Of a stretch of DNA of 64,000 nt, positions 44,521-53,517 are shown piece by piece. Position numbers and translations under genes: made by a program. Position 1 is the first letter of the stretch. Each line of letters starts with the position of its first letter. Source of the DNA: Thermocatellispora tengchongensis (GTDB lineage: Bacteria; Actinomycetota; Actinomycetes; Streptosporangiales; Streptosporangiaceae); the NCBI RefSeq assembly GCF_014202315.1, contig NZ_JACHGN010000015.1, positions 124,001 through 188,000 on the forward strand. The letters run 5' to 3'. Below the pieces are notes generated by a model. It worked only from the letters and a program-made list of their open reading frames with translations, had not been told where the DNA came from and did not search any database.

Positions 44521-44535
44521 TTGGGAGCGCTCCCA
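44521..44535. promoter_or_regulatory. LacI/CebR-like operator at the NRPS promoter
   Basis: TTGGGAGCGCTCCCA repeats the operator of the divergent promoter; the 14-base core at 44522-44535 is identical. It begins 13 bases after the -10, at the predicted transcription start, and 94 bases before the NRPS start codon. The rest of the 44234-44628 interval holds no gene. Confidence 0.8.
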
Positions 44536-44628
44536 CATGACCCCGGTCGCACATGCAGGGGTTGCGCGGACCGCACGACCGGCCGCGACGACCCCCGACC
44601 GCCTCGCCGTCGCCGAAGGGCTGACCTG

Positions 44629-47600
44629 ATGTCTGTCGCGGATCTGTCCGAAGCAAAGAGGGAACTGCTGAGAAACCGGCTGAAAGCCGGGCGGGAGAGC
44701 CGGACCATCCCCCGCCGGCCCGAGGGCACCGACCCGCCGCTGTCGCCCACGCAGGAACCGCTGTGGTTCACCGAGCACTTCACGCCGGGCACCTCCACCT
44801 ACACCGTCGTGCTCGCCGTACGGCTGCACGGCCCCCTCGACGCCGGGCGCCTGACCGAGGCGCTGGCGGCTCTGCCCGTCCGGCACGAGAGCCTGCGCCA
44901 TCGGTTCCTCGCCACGGACGAGGGGCTGCCCGGCGTCCATGTCGTGGCGGAGGCCGAAGTGCCGCTGGTCAGCACCACCGCCGAGACGGACGAGGAGGTC
45001 GTCGCGCTCATCGACGCCGAGAGCGCCATCCCCCTCGATCTCGCCGAGGGCCCGCTGCTCCGGGCCCTGGCGATCACGAAGGACGCCCGCGAGCACGTCC
45101 TGGCCCTGCTGGTGCACCACATCGTGGCCGACGGCCAGTCGGCGCAGATCCTCATGCGTGACCTGCTGGCCCTGTACCGCGGCGATGCCCCGCCGCCGCC
45201 GATCGTGCGATTCGGCGATGTCGCCCTGTGGCAGCGCGGGCGGAACCTGGACGGCGAGCTGGACTTCTGGCGGCGGGAGCTGTCCGGGCTGCCGCGCGTC
45301 GAGCTGCCCACGGATCGGCCGCGTCCGCCGGTGCAGTCGCTCGACGGCGCCACCCATGTCCGCCACCTCCCCGCCGACCTGGTGGACGGCCTCACCGCCC
45401 TGGGCGGCGAGCACGGCGCGACGATGTTCATGACGGTGCTGGCCGCCTTCCAGGTGCTGCTGTCACGCATGTCGGGGCAGGACGACTTCGCCGTCGGCAC
45501 CCCCGTGGCCGGGCGCACCAGGCCCGAGTTCGACGACGTGGTGGGGATGTTCGTCAACACGCTGGTCCTGCGGGCCCGGCTGGCGGACGACCCCGGTTTC
45601 GGCGCGCTGCTGGACCGTACCAGGGACACCGTCATCGACGCGCTCGACCACCAGGAGCTGCCCTTCGCCGAACTCGTGACCGCCCTGGAGGTGCCGCGCG
45701 ACCCGAGCCGGCCTCCGCTGATCGACACGCTGTGCTCGATGCACGACCTCGCCCCCGACCGCGCGGACGACACGGTCTCGGCGTTCCCACTCAAACCGGG
45801 ATCGGCCAGGCACGACGTGGAGCTGTACGTCGTGCCCGGCGAAGGCGGCGGCCTGAACTGCGCGTTCACCTACCGGACCGCGCTGTTCGACGAGAGCACG
45901 ATCGCCCGTATGGCCGGCTACCTGGAGGAGTTGCTGCGCGGGGCCGTGGCCGACCCCGCCATGCCGGTCAGCCGCCTGCCCCTGACCGGTGACGCCGGCC
46001 TGATCAGCGGATGGAACGACACCGCGGCCGACTTCCCGGCCACCGCCACCCTGCACGGCCTCATCGAGGAGCAGGTCGCCCGCACCCCGGACGCCACCGC
46101 CGTGACCTTCGGCGGGCGATCGTGGACCTACCGCGAACTGGACGAGCGGGCCAACCGGATCGCGCACCGCCTCATCGGGCTGGACGTGGGGCCCGGCCGC
46201 CTGGTCGCGATCTGTGCCGAACGCTCGCTCGAACTCGTGGCGGGACTGCTCGGCGTCCTCAAGACCGGCGCCGCCTACGTGCCGCTCGACCCGGACTACC
46301 CGGCCGACCGGCTGGCGTTCATGCTCTCCGACTCGGCCGCGCCCGTCGTGCTGACCCAGCGGGCCCTGGCGGAGCGGCGGGCCTTCGACGGGGCGGCTGT
46401 CCTGCCGCTGGACCGGGCGGCGCTCTGGGACGACCTGCCCGTGACCCCTCCGGAGCCCCGGGGCACCCCGGGCACGGCCGCGTACATGATCTACACCTCC
46501 GGTTCCACCGGGCGCCCCAAGGGCGTGCTCAACAGCCACCGCGGCATCGTCAACCGGCTGGACTGGATGCAAAAGCGCTTCCGTCTCACCGGCGAGGACG
46601 TGGTGCTGCAGAAGACCCCCGCGAGCTTCGACGTCTCGGTGTGGGAGTTCTTCTGGCCGCTGCTCACCGGCGCGCGGCTGGTGCTGGCCGAACCCGGCGG
46701 CCACCGCGACCCCGCCTACCTGTGCGACGTGATCACCACCGAGCGGGTCACCACAGTGCACTTCGTGCCCTCCATGCTCGGCGTCTTCCTCGCCGACGAC
46801 GGCGCGGCGGGCTGCACCTCGCTGCGCACCATCGTCTGCAGCGGCGAGGAGCTACCCGTCGACCTGGCGGTGCGCTGCCTGCGAACCCTCCCCGCGGAAC
46901 TGCACAACCTGTACGGACCGACCGAGGCGGCCATCGACGTCTCCGCCTGGCAGTGCACCCTCCCCGCCCTGGAGGGCCGCACCAGCGTGCCGATCGGCTC
47001 CCCTATCCAGAACATCACCCTGCACGTGCTCGACCGCCACGGCGAGGCCGTCCCCGTCGGCGTGCCCGGCGAGCTGTACATCGGCGGCGTCGGCGTCGCG
47101 CTCGGTTACCACGCACGGCCCGAGCTGACCGCCGAGCGCTTCGCCGGCGGCCGCTATCGGACCGGCGACGCCGCCCGCTGGCTGCCCGACGGGACGATCG
47201 AGTTCCTCGGCCGCCTCGACGGCCAGGTCAAGCTGCACGGCCTGCGAATCGAGCTGGGGGAGATCGAGGCGGCCCTGCGCGAGAAGGCCGGCGTGGGCGA
47301 CGCCGCCGTCATCGTGCGGGAGGACGTGCCGGGCGACCGGCGCCTGGTCGCCTACCTCGTCCCGGCCGCGGGAGCCGGTGAGCCCGAGCCCGCGCAAGTA
47401 CGGGCGGCGCTCAGGGGCACCTTGCCGGAGTACATGCTGCCGTCGATGTTCGTCACGCTCGGCGCGCTGCCGCTCACGCCCAACGGGAAGCTCGACCGCA
47501 AGGCGCTGCCCGTCCCGGCGGCCGGCGGCGACGCGCCGTACGCCGAACCCACGACCGAGCACGAGAAGGCCGTGGCCGGGATCTGGGCCGAGGTGCTGTC

Positions 47601-50004
47601 CGCGGAGCGGATCGGCGCGGACGACGACTTCTTCGAGCTCGGCGGCAACTCGCTGCTGGCCATCCAGGTCGTCGCCAGGCTGCGCAAGGCGCTCCCGCCG
47701 GGATCGGCGCAGGTCGGGTTGGTGGACATGTTCACCCACCGGACCGTGCGGGAACTCGCCGCATTCGCCGGCTCCGCCGGGGGCGAGCGCTCGCTGCTGC
47801 AGCGGCTCACTCCGCCCCGCGCGGCGGGCGTCACCCACGTCTGCGTGCCGTACGGGTCGGGCAGCGCCGTGGTCTATCAGCCGCTGGCCGACGCCCTCCC
47901 CACCGACCAGGCGCTCTACGCCCTGTCCATTCCCGGCCATGACGCGGGCCTGGACGAGGAGCCGATGGAGTTCGACGAGCTCGCCGCCCGCGCCACCGCC
48001 GAGATCCTCGCCATCGAGGGGCCGCTGGTGATCTACGGCCACTGCGGCGTGGGCGCGGCGCTGGCGATCGAACTGGCCACGCGGGTCGAGGCGGCGGGCC
48101 GTACCCTGGACGCCGTCTACATCGGGGCGATCTTCCCGTTCGCCCGCCCGCGCGGGCTCGTACGCTCGCTGTCCCGGCTCGGAGTGATCGACCGGCTGCG
48201 CAGCAGCCGGAACGAGATCAACTGGCTCAAGGCGCGCGGCGTCGACCTGGAGGAGCTCGACCCCGGCGTGGCCGACCGGATCGTCCGGAACATGCGCCGC
48301 GACTCGAAGGTCGCGGAGAAGTACTTCACCCGGCTGTTCGACTTCCCCGACCGGCCGAAGCTGCGCGCCCCGATCATCTCGGTGATCGGCGAACGCGACC
48401 CGGTGACCGACTTCTACCAGGAGCGGTACCGCGAGTGGGGCTTCCTCACCGACGTCACCGCGCTGGTCGTACTGGACGAGGGCGGGCACTATTTCCTGCG
48501 CTACCGGGCGGAGGAACTGGCCGCCGCCCTGCGCACGCACACCCACATGGAGGTCTCCGGCCGGGCGGCCGAGCGGACCTGGCGGGTGGAGGCGGTCTGG
48601 GACGCCACGACGCCGGAGCCCGCCGGGACCCGCGAGGTACGGCCCAGCATGGGCCGTTTCCTCACCGTGGCCGCCAGCCAGCAGATCTCGATGATCGGCT
48701 CGGCGCTCGTCGGCTGGGCGCTGCCGCTCACCATTCTCACCGGCTCCGGCTCGATCACGCAGTTCTCCATCCTGGCCGTGCTCAACCTGGCGGGACTGCT
48801 GATCTCCCCGCTGGCCGGGGCGATCGTGGACCGGGGCGACCGGCGGCGGGTGCTGCTGCTGGCCGACTGCGCCTCCGCCGCGATCCAGACCGTCCTGGGG
48901 GCGCTGATCCTCTTCGGGGACGTCCGGCTGTGGCAGATCTACGTCCTGGTCGCCTCCCTGTCCATCGCGAGCGGCTTCCAGCGCCTGGCCTACACCTCCG
49001 CGGTGCCGCAGCTCGTGCCCAAGCACTACCTCGGACACGCCATGGGCGTCACGCAGATGACCAACGGCGTGGCCCAGCTCATCGTCCCGCTCATCGCGGC
49101 CGGCCTGCTGGCCTGGATCGGGCTCGGCGGCATCGTCGCCATCGACGTGGCCAGCTACGGGGTCGCGATCGCCGTCGTGCTGCTGGTCCGCTTTCCGGAC
49201 ACGCTGCCGTGGCGGCCGCGCGAACCGCTGAGCACGGAGATCGCCAAGGGCTTCTCCTACACCTGGAACGACCGGGGCCTCCGCGCGATGCTGACCTTCT
49301 TCGCCGTGCTCAACATCTTCCTCTCACCGCCACTGCTGCTGGTCGCCCCGCTGGTGCTCTCCTTCGCGACACTCGCCGACGTCAGCGTGATCTCGGTGGT
49401 GACCGGCCTGGCCGCCATGCTCGCCGGGCTGACCATGGCCCTGTGGGGAGGCCCGCGCCGGCGGCACTTCCGCGGGGTGCTGATCTCCAGCGTGGCCATC
49501 GCCGGCGGCGCCGTCGTCACCGGGCTGAGCCCGTCCCTGGTGGTGGTCGGCGCCGGGGCGTTCGCGCTGACGTACTCCCTGACGCTGATGAACGCCATCT
49601 ATTCCACGATCGTGCAGCTCAAGGTGCCATTCCGGTTCCACGGCCGGGTCTTCGCGCTGAACACGCTGGTCGCCTGGTCCACGCTGCCGATCGGCATGGG
49701 CGTGGTCGCCCCGCTCGGCGCGGCCCTGTTCGACCCGATGCTCGCCCCCGGCGGGGCGCTCGCCCCGACGGCCGGCGCCGTCATCGGTGTCGGTCCGGGC
49801 CGCGGGATCGCCTTTCTGTACCTGGTGTGCGCGCTCGGAATGCTGCTGGTGGTGGCCGGGGCCCTGCGGGTGAGGCGGCTGGCCCGTCTCGACACCGACA
49901 TGCCCGACGCCCTTCCCGACGACCTGGTCGGCTTCGAGACGTTGCGCGACCGCGATCAGGCCCCGCAGGGCCGCATCCCCACGAAGGAGGAGATCCAGGC
50001 ATGA
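44629..50004 (+). CDS. NRPS C-A-PCP-TE fused to an MFS transporter
   Basis: A 1791-residue chimera. A condensation domain (about 35-460) has HHIVADG at H163-G169. The adenylation domain (about 475-985) has YTSGSTGRPKG at 621; its pocket reads D-V-W-H-V-S-L-I-D, the serine pattern. A carrier domain has the pantetheine Ser S1008 (LGGNSL). The thioesterase domain (about 1030-1315) has YGHCGVG with Cys, C1139, at the nucleophile position. From residue 1341 a complete MFS transporter of about 12 helices follows, with VDRGDRRRVLL in its first loop. ATG 44629 follows GAAGGG. It heads the operon; the fusion couples peptide release to export. Confidence 0.9.
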   Translation: MSVADLSEAKRELLRNRLKAGRESRTIPRRPEGTDPPLSPTQEPLWFTEHFTPGTSTYTVVLAVRLHGPLDAGRLTEALAALPVRHESLRHRFLATDEGLPGVHVVAEAEVPLVSTTAETDEEVVALIDAESAIPLDLAEGPLLRALAITKDAREHVLALLVHHIVADGQSAQILMRDLLALYRGDAPPPPIVRFGDVALWQRGRNLDGELDFWRRELSGLPRVELPTDRPRPPVQSLDGATHVRHLPADLVDGLTALGGEHGATMFMTVLAAFQVLLSRMSGQDDFAVGTPVAGRTRPEFDDVVGMFVNTLVLRARLADDPGFGALLDRTRDTVIDALDHQELPFAELVTALEVPRDPSRPPLIDTLCSMHDLAPDRADDTVSAFPLKPGSARHDVELYVVPGEGGGLNCAFTYRTALFDESTIARMAGYLEELLRGAVADPAMPVSRLPLTGDAGLISGWNDTAADFPATATLHGLIEEQVARTPDATAVTFGGRSWTYRELDERANRIAHRLIGLDVGPGRLVAICAERSLELVAGLLGVLKTGAAYVPLDPDYPADRLAFMLSDSAAPVVLTQRALAERRAFDGAAVLPLDRAALWDDLPVTPPEPRGTPGTAAYMIYTSGSTGRPKGVLNSHRGIVNRLDWMQKRFRLTGEDVVLQKTPASFDVSVWEFFWPLLTGARLVLAEPGGHRDPAYLCDVITTERVTTVHFVPSMLGVFLADDGAAGCTSLRTIVCSGEELPVDLAVRCLRTLPAELHNLYGPTEAAIDVSAWQCTLPALEGRTSVPIGSPIQNITLHVLDRHGEAVPVGVPGELYIGGVGVALGYHARPELTAERFAGGRYRTGDAARWLPDGTIEFLGRLDGQVKLHGLRIELGEIEAALREKAGVGDAAVIVREDVPGDRRLVAYLVPAAGAGEPEPAQVRAALRGTLPEYMLPSMFVTLGALPLTPNGKLDRKALPVPAAGGDAPYAEPTTEHEKAVAGIWAEVLSAERIGADDDFFELGGNSLLAIQVVARLRKALPPGSAQVGLVDMFTHRTVRELAAFAGSAGGERSLLQRLTPPRAAGVTHVCVPYGSGSAVVYQPLADALPTDQALYALSIPGHDAGLDEEPMEFDELAARATAEILAIEGPLVIYGHCGVGAALAIELATRVEAAGRTLDAVYIGAIFPFARPRGLVRSLSRLGVIDRLRSSRNEINWLKARGVDLEELDPGVADRIVRNMRRDSKVAEKYFTRLFDFPDRPKLRAPIISVIGERDPVTDFYQERYREWGFLTDVTALVVLDEGGHYFLRYRAEELAAALRTHTHMEVSGRAAERTWRVEAVWDATTPEPAGTREVRPSMGRFLTVAASQQISMIGSALVGWALPLTILTGSGSITQFSILAVLNLAGLLISPLAGAIVDRGDRRRVLLLADCASAAIQTVLGALILFGDVRLWQIYVLVASLSIASGFQRLAYTSAVPQLVPKHYLGHAMGVTQMTNGVAQLIVPLIAAGLLAWIGLGGIVAIDVASYGVAIAVVLLVRFPDTLPWRPREPLSTEIAKGFSYTWNDRGLRAMLTFFAVLNIFLSPPLLLVAPLVLSFATLADVSVISVVTGLAAMLAGLTMALWGGPRRRHFRGVLISSVAIAGGAVVTGLSPSLVVVGAGAFALTYSLTLMNAIYSTIVQLKVPFRFHGRVFALNTLVAWSTLPIGMGVVAPLGAALFDPMLAPGGALAPTAGAVIGVGPGRGIAFLYLVCALGMLLVVAGALRVRRLARLDTDMPDALPDDLVGFETLRDRDQAPQGRIPTKEEIQA

Positions 50005-50180
50005 GGTTCCTGGTGGTGCTCAACGACGAGAAGCAGTACTCGATCTGGCCGGCGGAGCGCGAGCTTCCGGCGGGCTGGCGGGCCGAAGGGTTCGAGGGCG
50101 AACAGGAGGATTGCCTGGCCCACATCGGCCGGGTCTGGAGTGACATGCGCCCCCGCAGTGCGCGCCGGGAGGCCGGATGA
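50001..50180 (+). CDS. MbtH-like NRPS accessory protein
   Basis: A 59-residue protein with the whole MbtH signature: FLVVLNDEKQYSIWP, LPAGWRAEG, then CLAHIGRVWSDMRP. MbtH proteins bind adenylation domains and are often needed for their folding or activity. It overlaps the stop of the NRPS gene and the start of the carrier protein gene by four bases each, so its dose is tied to them. Confidence 0.93.
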   Translation: MRFLVVLNDEKQYSIWPAERELPAGWRAEGFEGEQEDCLAHIGRVWSDMRPRSARREAG

Positions 50181-50431
50181 ACCGGGCGCTCGCGGCCAGG
50201 CTCGCCGAGCTGGTCCACACCGCCTCCGGCGGGACGCTCGACGCCGGGCTGGTCATGAACTCACGGGAGCCCTTGACCGCGCTCGGCCTCACCTCGCTCG
50301 GCCGGCTACGGCTGGTGGACGTGGTCGAGGAGGAATTCGACGTCGTCCTGGACCTTGACGAGGCGCACCTGGACGATTTCCCGTCGCTGGTCCGCCACGT
50401 GAGCCGGCACACCACCGAGGACGAGTCGTGA
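50177..50431 (+). CDS. Stand-alone acyl/peptidyl carrier protein
   Basis: An 84-residue carrier protein. The predicted phosphopantetheine Ser is S40 in LGLTSLGRLRL; an acidic helix II and VVEEEFDVVLDLDE follow, as in acyl carrier proteins. The next gene encodes an acyl-AMP ligase that most likely loads it. The pair looks like a starter unit that delivers an acyl group to one of the condensation domains. Confidence 0.85.
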   Translation: MNRALAARLAELVHTASGGTLDAGLVMNSREPLTALGLTSLGRLRLVDVVEEEFDVVLDLDEAHLDDFPSLVRHVSRHTTEDES

Positions 50432-51924
50432 TCCCGCGGACGGTCCCCGGCATGCTGGCGCTGCGCGCGGCGCAGGAGCCCGAGCGAATCGCGATCGTGG
50501 TCGCGGGCGAGGGGGAGCTGACGTTCGCCCAGTGGGAACGCCGCTCCCACGCCGCCGCGCACGGACTGCTCGACCGCGGGGTACGGCCCGGCGACCGGAT
50601 CGGCCTGCTCTTCGAAGGCCGGGACTGGATCGACTTCGCCGTCGCCTACTGTGCGGTCCAGCTCGCCGGGGCGGTCGCCGTGCCGGTGCCGGCCCGGCTC
50701 GCTCCCGCCGAGGTTCAGCGGCTGCTCGGCCACTGCGGGGCCTGCGCGGTCGTCCACGGTCGTGGGCTGCGGGTTCCCGACGGCGGCGAGCGCTGGACGG
50801 CGGCCCCGGCGGATCTGGAGGGCCGGGAGACCCGGCCCGTCGATGCCCGGGTCGGGCCGGACGACCTCGCCCAGATCCTCTACACGTCCGGGACCACCGG
50901 CACGCCCAAGGGGGTCGGCGCCACCCACGCGAACCTCACCTTCGGCTGCGAGACGCGCCCGAACCGCCGCAGGTTCCGGCACTCCCGGTACCTGCTGCAC
51001 GCCTTCCCCATCGGGACGAACGCGGGGCAGACCATGCTGATCAACGCGCTGGACGCCCATCCGGCGATGCTGACGCCGCCCCGGTTCACCCCGGCGCGTT
51101 TCGCCCGGCTGATCGCGGCGTACGCGGCCGGCACGGTGTTCGTCGTCCCGGCGATGGCGATCGAGTTCCTCAACTCCGGGATGCACGAGCGGTACGACAT
51201 GTCCAGCGTGGTGCTGCTCGGCTCGGCGGCCTCGGCCCTGCCCCCCTCGGTGTCGGCACGGCTCGCCGCCGCCTTCCCCAACGCGACGGTGATCAACTAC
51301 TACACCTCGACCGAGGCGGCCCCCGCCCAGACCATCATGGTCTACGATCCCGCGCGTCCCGGCGCACTCGGCCGGCCCGCGTTCGGCGGCGCGCTACGCG
51401 TCACCGGCCCCGACGGCGAGGTGCTGCCGCCGCGGGAAGTCGGCGAGGTGTGGATGAGATCGCCGGCCGCCCCCCGCTCCTACTACCGGGACGAGGGGGC
51501 GAACGCCGAGGCGTTCCGCGACGGGTGGGTGCGCATGGGCGACCTCGGCTACCTGGACGCGGACGGTCACCTCCACCTCGTCGACCGGGAGGGCGACGTG
51601 GTCAAGTCCGGTGCGTTCAAGGTGTCCACGATCCAGGTGGAGGCCGCGCTGTACGAGCATCCGCAGGTCGCCGAGGCCGCGGTGCTGGGCGTCCCGCACC
51701 CGGTGCTGGGCACCGTCCTCGCCGCCGTCGTCGTGCCCCGGTCCGCCGGGGTCTCCGGCGTCGAGCTGCGCGCCTTCCTGATGGACCGGGTGGCCGCCCA
51801 TGAGCTGCCCGAGCGGGTGCTCATCGTGGACGCCCTCCCCAGGAACCAGTCAGGAAAAGTCATCAAAACAGTGTTGCGGCGGCTGCTTGAGACCGCCACG
51901 ACCGGCAACCCGGAAGGCACCTGA
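50428..51924 (+). CDS. Acyl-AMP ligase (class I adenylate-forming enzyme)
   Basis: A 498-residue ligase with LYTSGTTGTPKGV near residue 151, the A5-like NYYTSTEA, MGDLGYLDADGHLHLVDREGDVVKSG and the C-terminal catalytic Lys in RNQSGKVIKTV. Features point to a carboxylic or fatty acid rather than an amino acid, because the Asp that binds an alpha-amino group is not evident. The start overlaps the carrier gene. It probably activates a free acid and loads the carrier encoded just before it. Confidence 0.85.
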   Translation: MIPRTVPGMLALRAAQEPERIAIVVAGEGELTFAQWERRSHAAAHGLLDRGVRPGDRIGLLFEGRDWIDFAVAYCAVQLAGAVAVPVPARLAPAEVQRLLGHCGACAVVHGRGLRVPDGGERWTAAPADLEGRETRPVDARVGPDDLAQILYTSGTTGTPKGVGATHANLTFGCETRPNRRRFRHSRYLLHAFPIGTNAGQTMLINALDAHPAMLTPPRFTPARFARLIAAYAAGTVFVVPAMAIEFLNSGMHERYDMSSVVLLGSAASALPPSVSARLAAAFPNATVINYYTSTEAAPAQTIMVYDPARPGALGRPAFGGALRVTGPDGEVLPPREVGEVWMRSPAAPRSYYRDEGANAEAFRDGWVRMGDLGYLDADGHLHLVDREGDVVKSGAFKVSTIQVEAALYEHPQVAEAAVLGVPHPVLGTVLAAVVVPRSAGVSGVELRAFLMDRVAAHELPERVLIVDALPRNQSGKVIKTVLRRLLETATTGNPEGT

Positions 51925-53517
51925 ATGTCCATGTCACTGATGAACGGGTCGGAGCCGGCGTCCCTCGCCCAGCACGGGATGTGGGTGACCGAGCGGGCGG
52001 GACTCGGCGGCGCTGTGTACCACATGGCGTTCGCCGTCCACCTCGACGGCCCGCTCGACACGTATCGGATGCTCGCCGCCTGCGGTGCCGTGGTCCGCCG
52101 CCATCCCGTCCTCGCCGCGGCCCTCGTGGAACGGGACGGGCGGCTGCACATGGCCCCCGCCGCGGTCCCTCCGAAAATCGGGTACGAGGACCTGTCCGAC
52201 GGCGGCCCGGCACTCCTGCCGGGTTCGCCGGAGTGGCTCGCGTCCCCGCTGTCGCCCGGCCTGGACCTGAGCACCGGGCCGGTGTCGGCCTTCACCCTGG
52301 TCCGGCTGGCCCCGGACCTGCACACGCTGCTGGTGGTCGTCCACCACGCGGTCTGCGACGGCGTGTCCGAGGAACTCCTCCTGCGCGATTTGGCCGCGGC
52401 GTACGGCGGCGCCGAACTGCCGCCCTTACCGGTCTCCTACGGCGAGGCGGCGTCCGCCGAGACGGCCAGGGTGGAGGACAAACTGGAGGAGGCGGCGCGG
52501 TTCTGGCGGTCGCGCTGGCACGACGAGGAGGACGTGCTGCTCCCCGGCGCCCGCCGCGCCCGGCTGCGCGCGGTCCCCGGCGAGGCGGTGGACCTCGCCC
52601 TGGGCGGCGGGGTGGCCGAGACCGCCGAACGCCTGGGGGTCACCCGCTTCGAGTTCACGCTGGCCGCCTTCCAGGTGCTGCTGCACGCCTACGGCAACGA
52701 GCGCGCCACGGTGTCGATCGACGTGTCCACCCGGACCGAGCAGACCCGCGAGCACGTCGGGCTGTTCGTCAACGAACTGCCCGTGGCCCTGACGCCGAGC
52801 GGCACGTTCGCCGGCTTCGCCCACGTCGTCCGGCGGCAACTCCGCGAGGTCTACCGGCTGCGGGAGGTTCCCGTCGCCCGCGCGCTGGGCGGGATCAGCC
52901 CCCGCTCGGCCCTGACCCCGGTCTCGATGAGCTTCCGCCGGGTGGACGACGAGATCGGCTTCGCCGGGCTCGACGCCTCCGTCGAGTTGTCGATGTTCAC
53001 CGGGTACGTCCGCGGCACCCTGCACCTGCACGCGCTGGACTCCCCCTACGGCATCACCTCCCGGCTCCAGTTCGACCCGGAGGTGCTGGACCGTGCCTCC
53101 TGCGAGATGATCGCCGCCGACCTGCGGGCACTGATCGCAGGCGTCGTCGCCCGGCCCGACGCCCCGATCGGCGAGCTGCCCCTGCCGTCCCGCGCAGGCT
53201 CGGTCCAGGCGGGCGCCCTGCCCGCGACCGGGGCGTTCCCGGAAGCGGTGCCCGCGTTCGAGCGTGCGGCCGGGACGGAGACCGAGCCGGACGACGACCT
53301 CATCGGCGAGGTCACGGCGATCTGGTGCGAGACGCTCAACCGGCCCGACATCAAGCCGGATGACGACCTGTTCGACCTCGGCGGGCACTCCCTGGACATC
53401 ACCCGGATCGTCGCGCTCGTCCGGGAACGGATGGACGTCGACCTGTCCTTCGAGGTGTTCATCGACGCCCCCACCGTCGCCGGGATCGCCGAAGAGATCG
53501 TCAGGTCACGCCGATGA
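51925..53517 (+). CDS. NRPS condensation-carrier (C-PCP) protein
   Basis: A 530-residue protein. The condensation domain has an intact HHAVCDG (H140, H141, D145). A carrier domain at the end has S489 in DLGGHSL. No adenylation domain is present, so its carrier must be charged in trans, either by another adenylation protein of the operon or by the AMP ligase. Its ATG directly follows the previous stop. Confidence 0.88.
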   Translation: MSMSLMNGSEPASLAQHGMWVTERAGLGGAVYHMAFAVHLDGPLDTYRMLAACGAVVRRHPVLAAALVERDGRLHMAPAAVPPKIGYEDLSDGGPALLPGSPEWLASPLSPGLDLSTGPVSAFTLVRLAPDLHTLLVVVHHAVCDGVSEELLLRDLAAAYGGAELPPLPVSYGEAASAETARVEDKLEEAARFWRSRWHDEEDVLLPGARRARLRAVPGEAVDLALGGGVAETAERLGVTRFEFTLAAFQVLLHAYGNERATVSIDVSTRTEQTREHVGLFVNELPVALTPSGTFAGFAHVVRRQLREVYRLREVPVARALGGISPRSALTPVSMSFRRVDDEIGFAGLDASVELSMFTGYVRGTLHLHALDSPYGITSRLQFDPEVLDRASCEMIAADLRALIAGVVARPDAPIGELPLPSRAGSVQAGALPATGAFPEAVPAFERAAGTETEPDDDLIGEVTAIWCETLNRPDIKPDDDLFDLGGHSLDITRIVALVRERMDVDLSFEVFIDAPTVAGIAEEIVRSRR

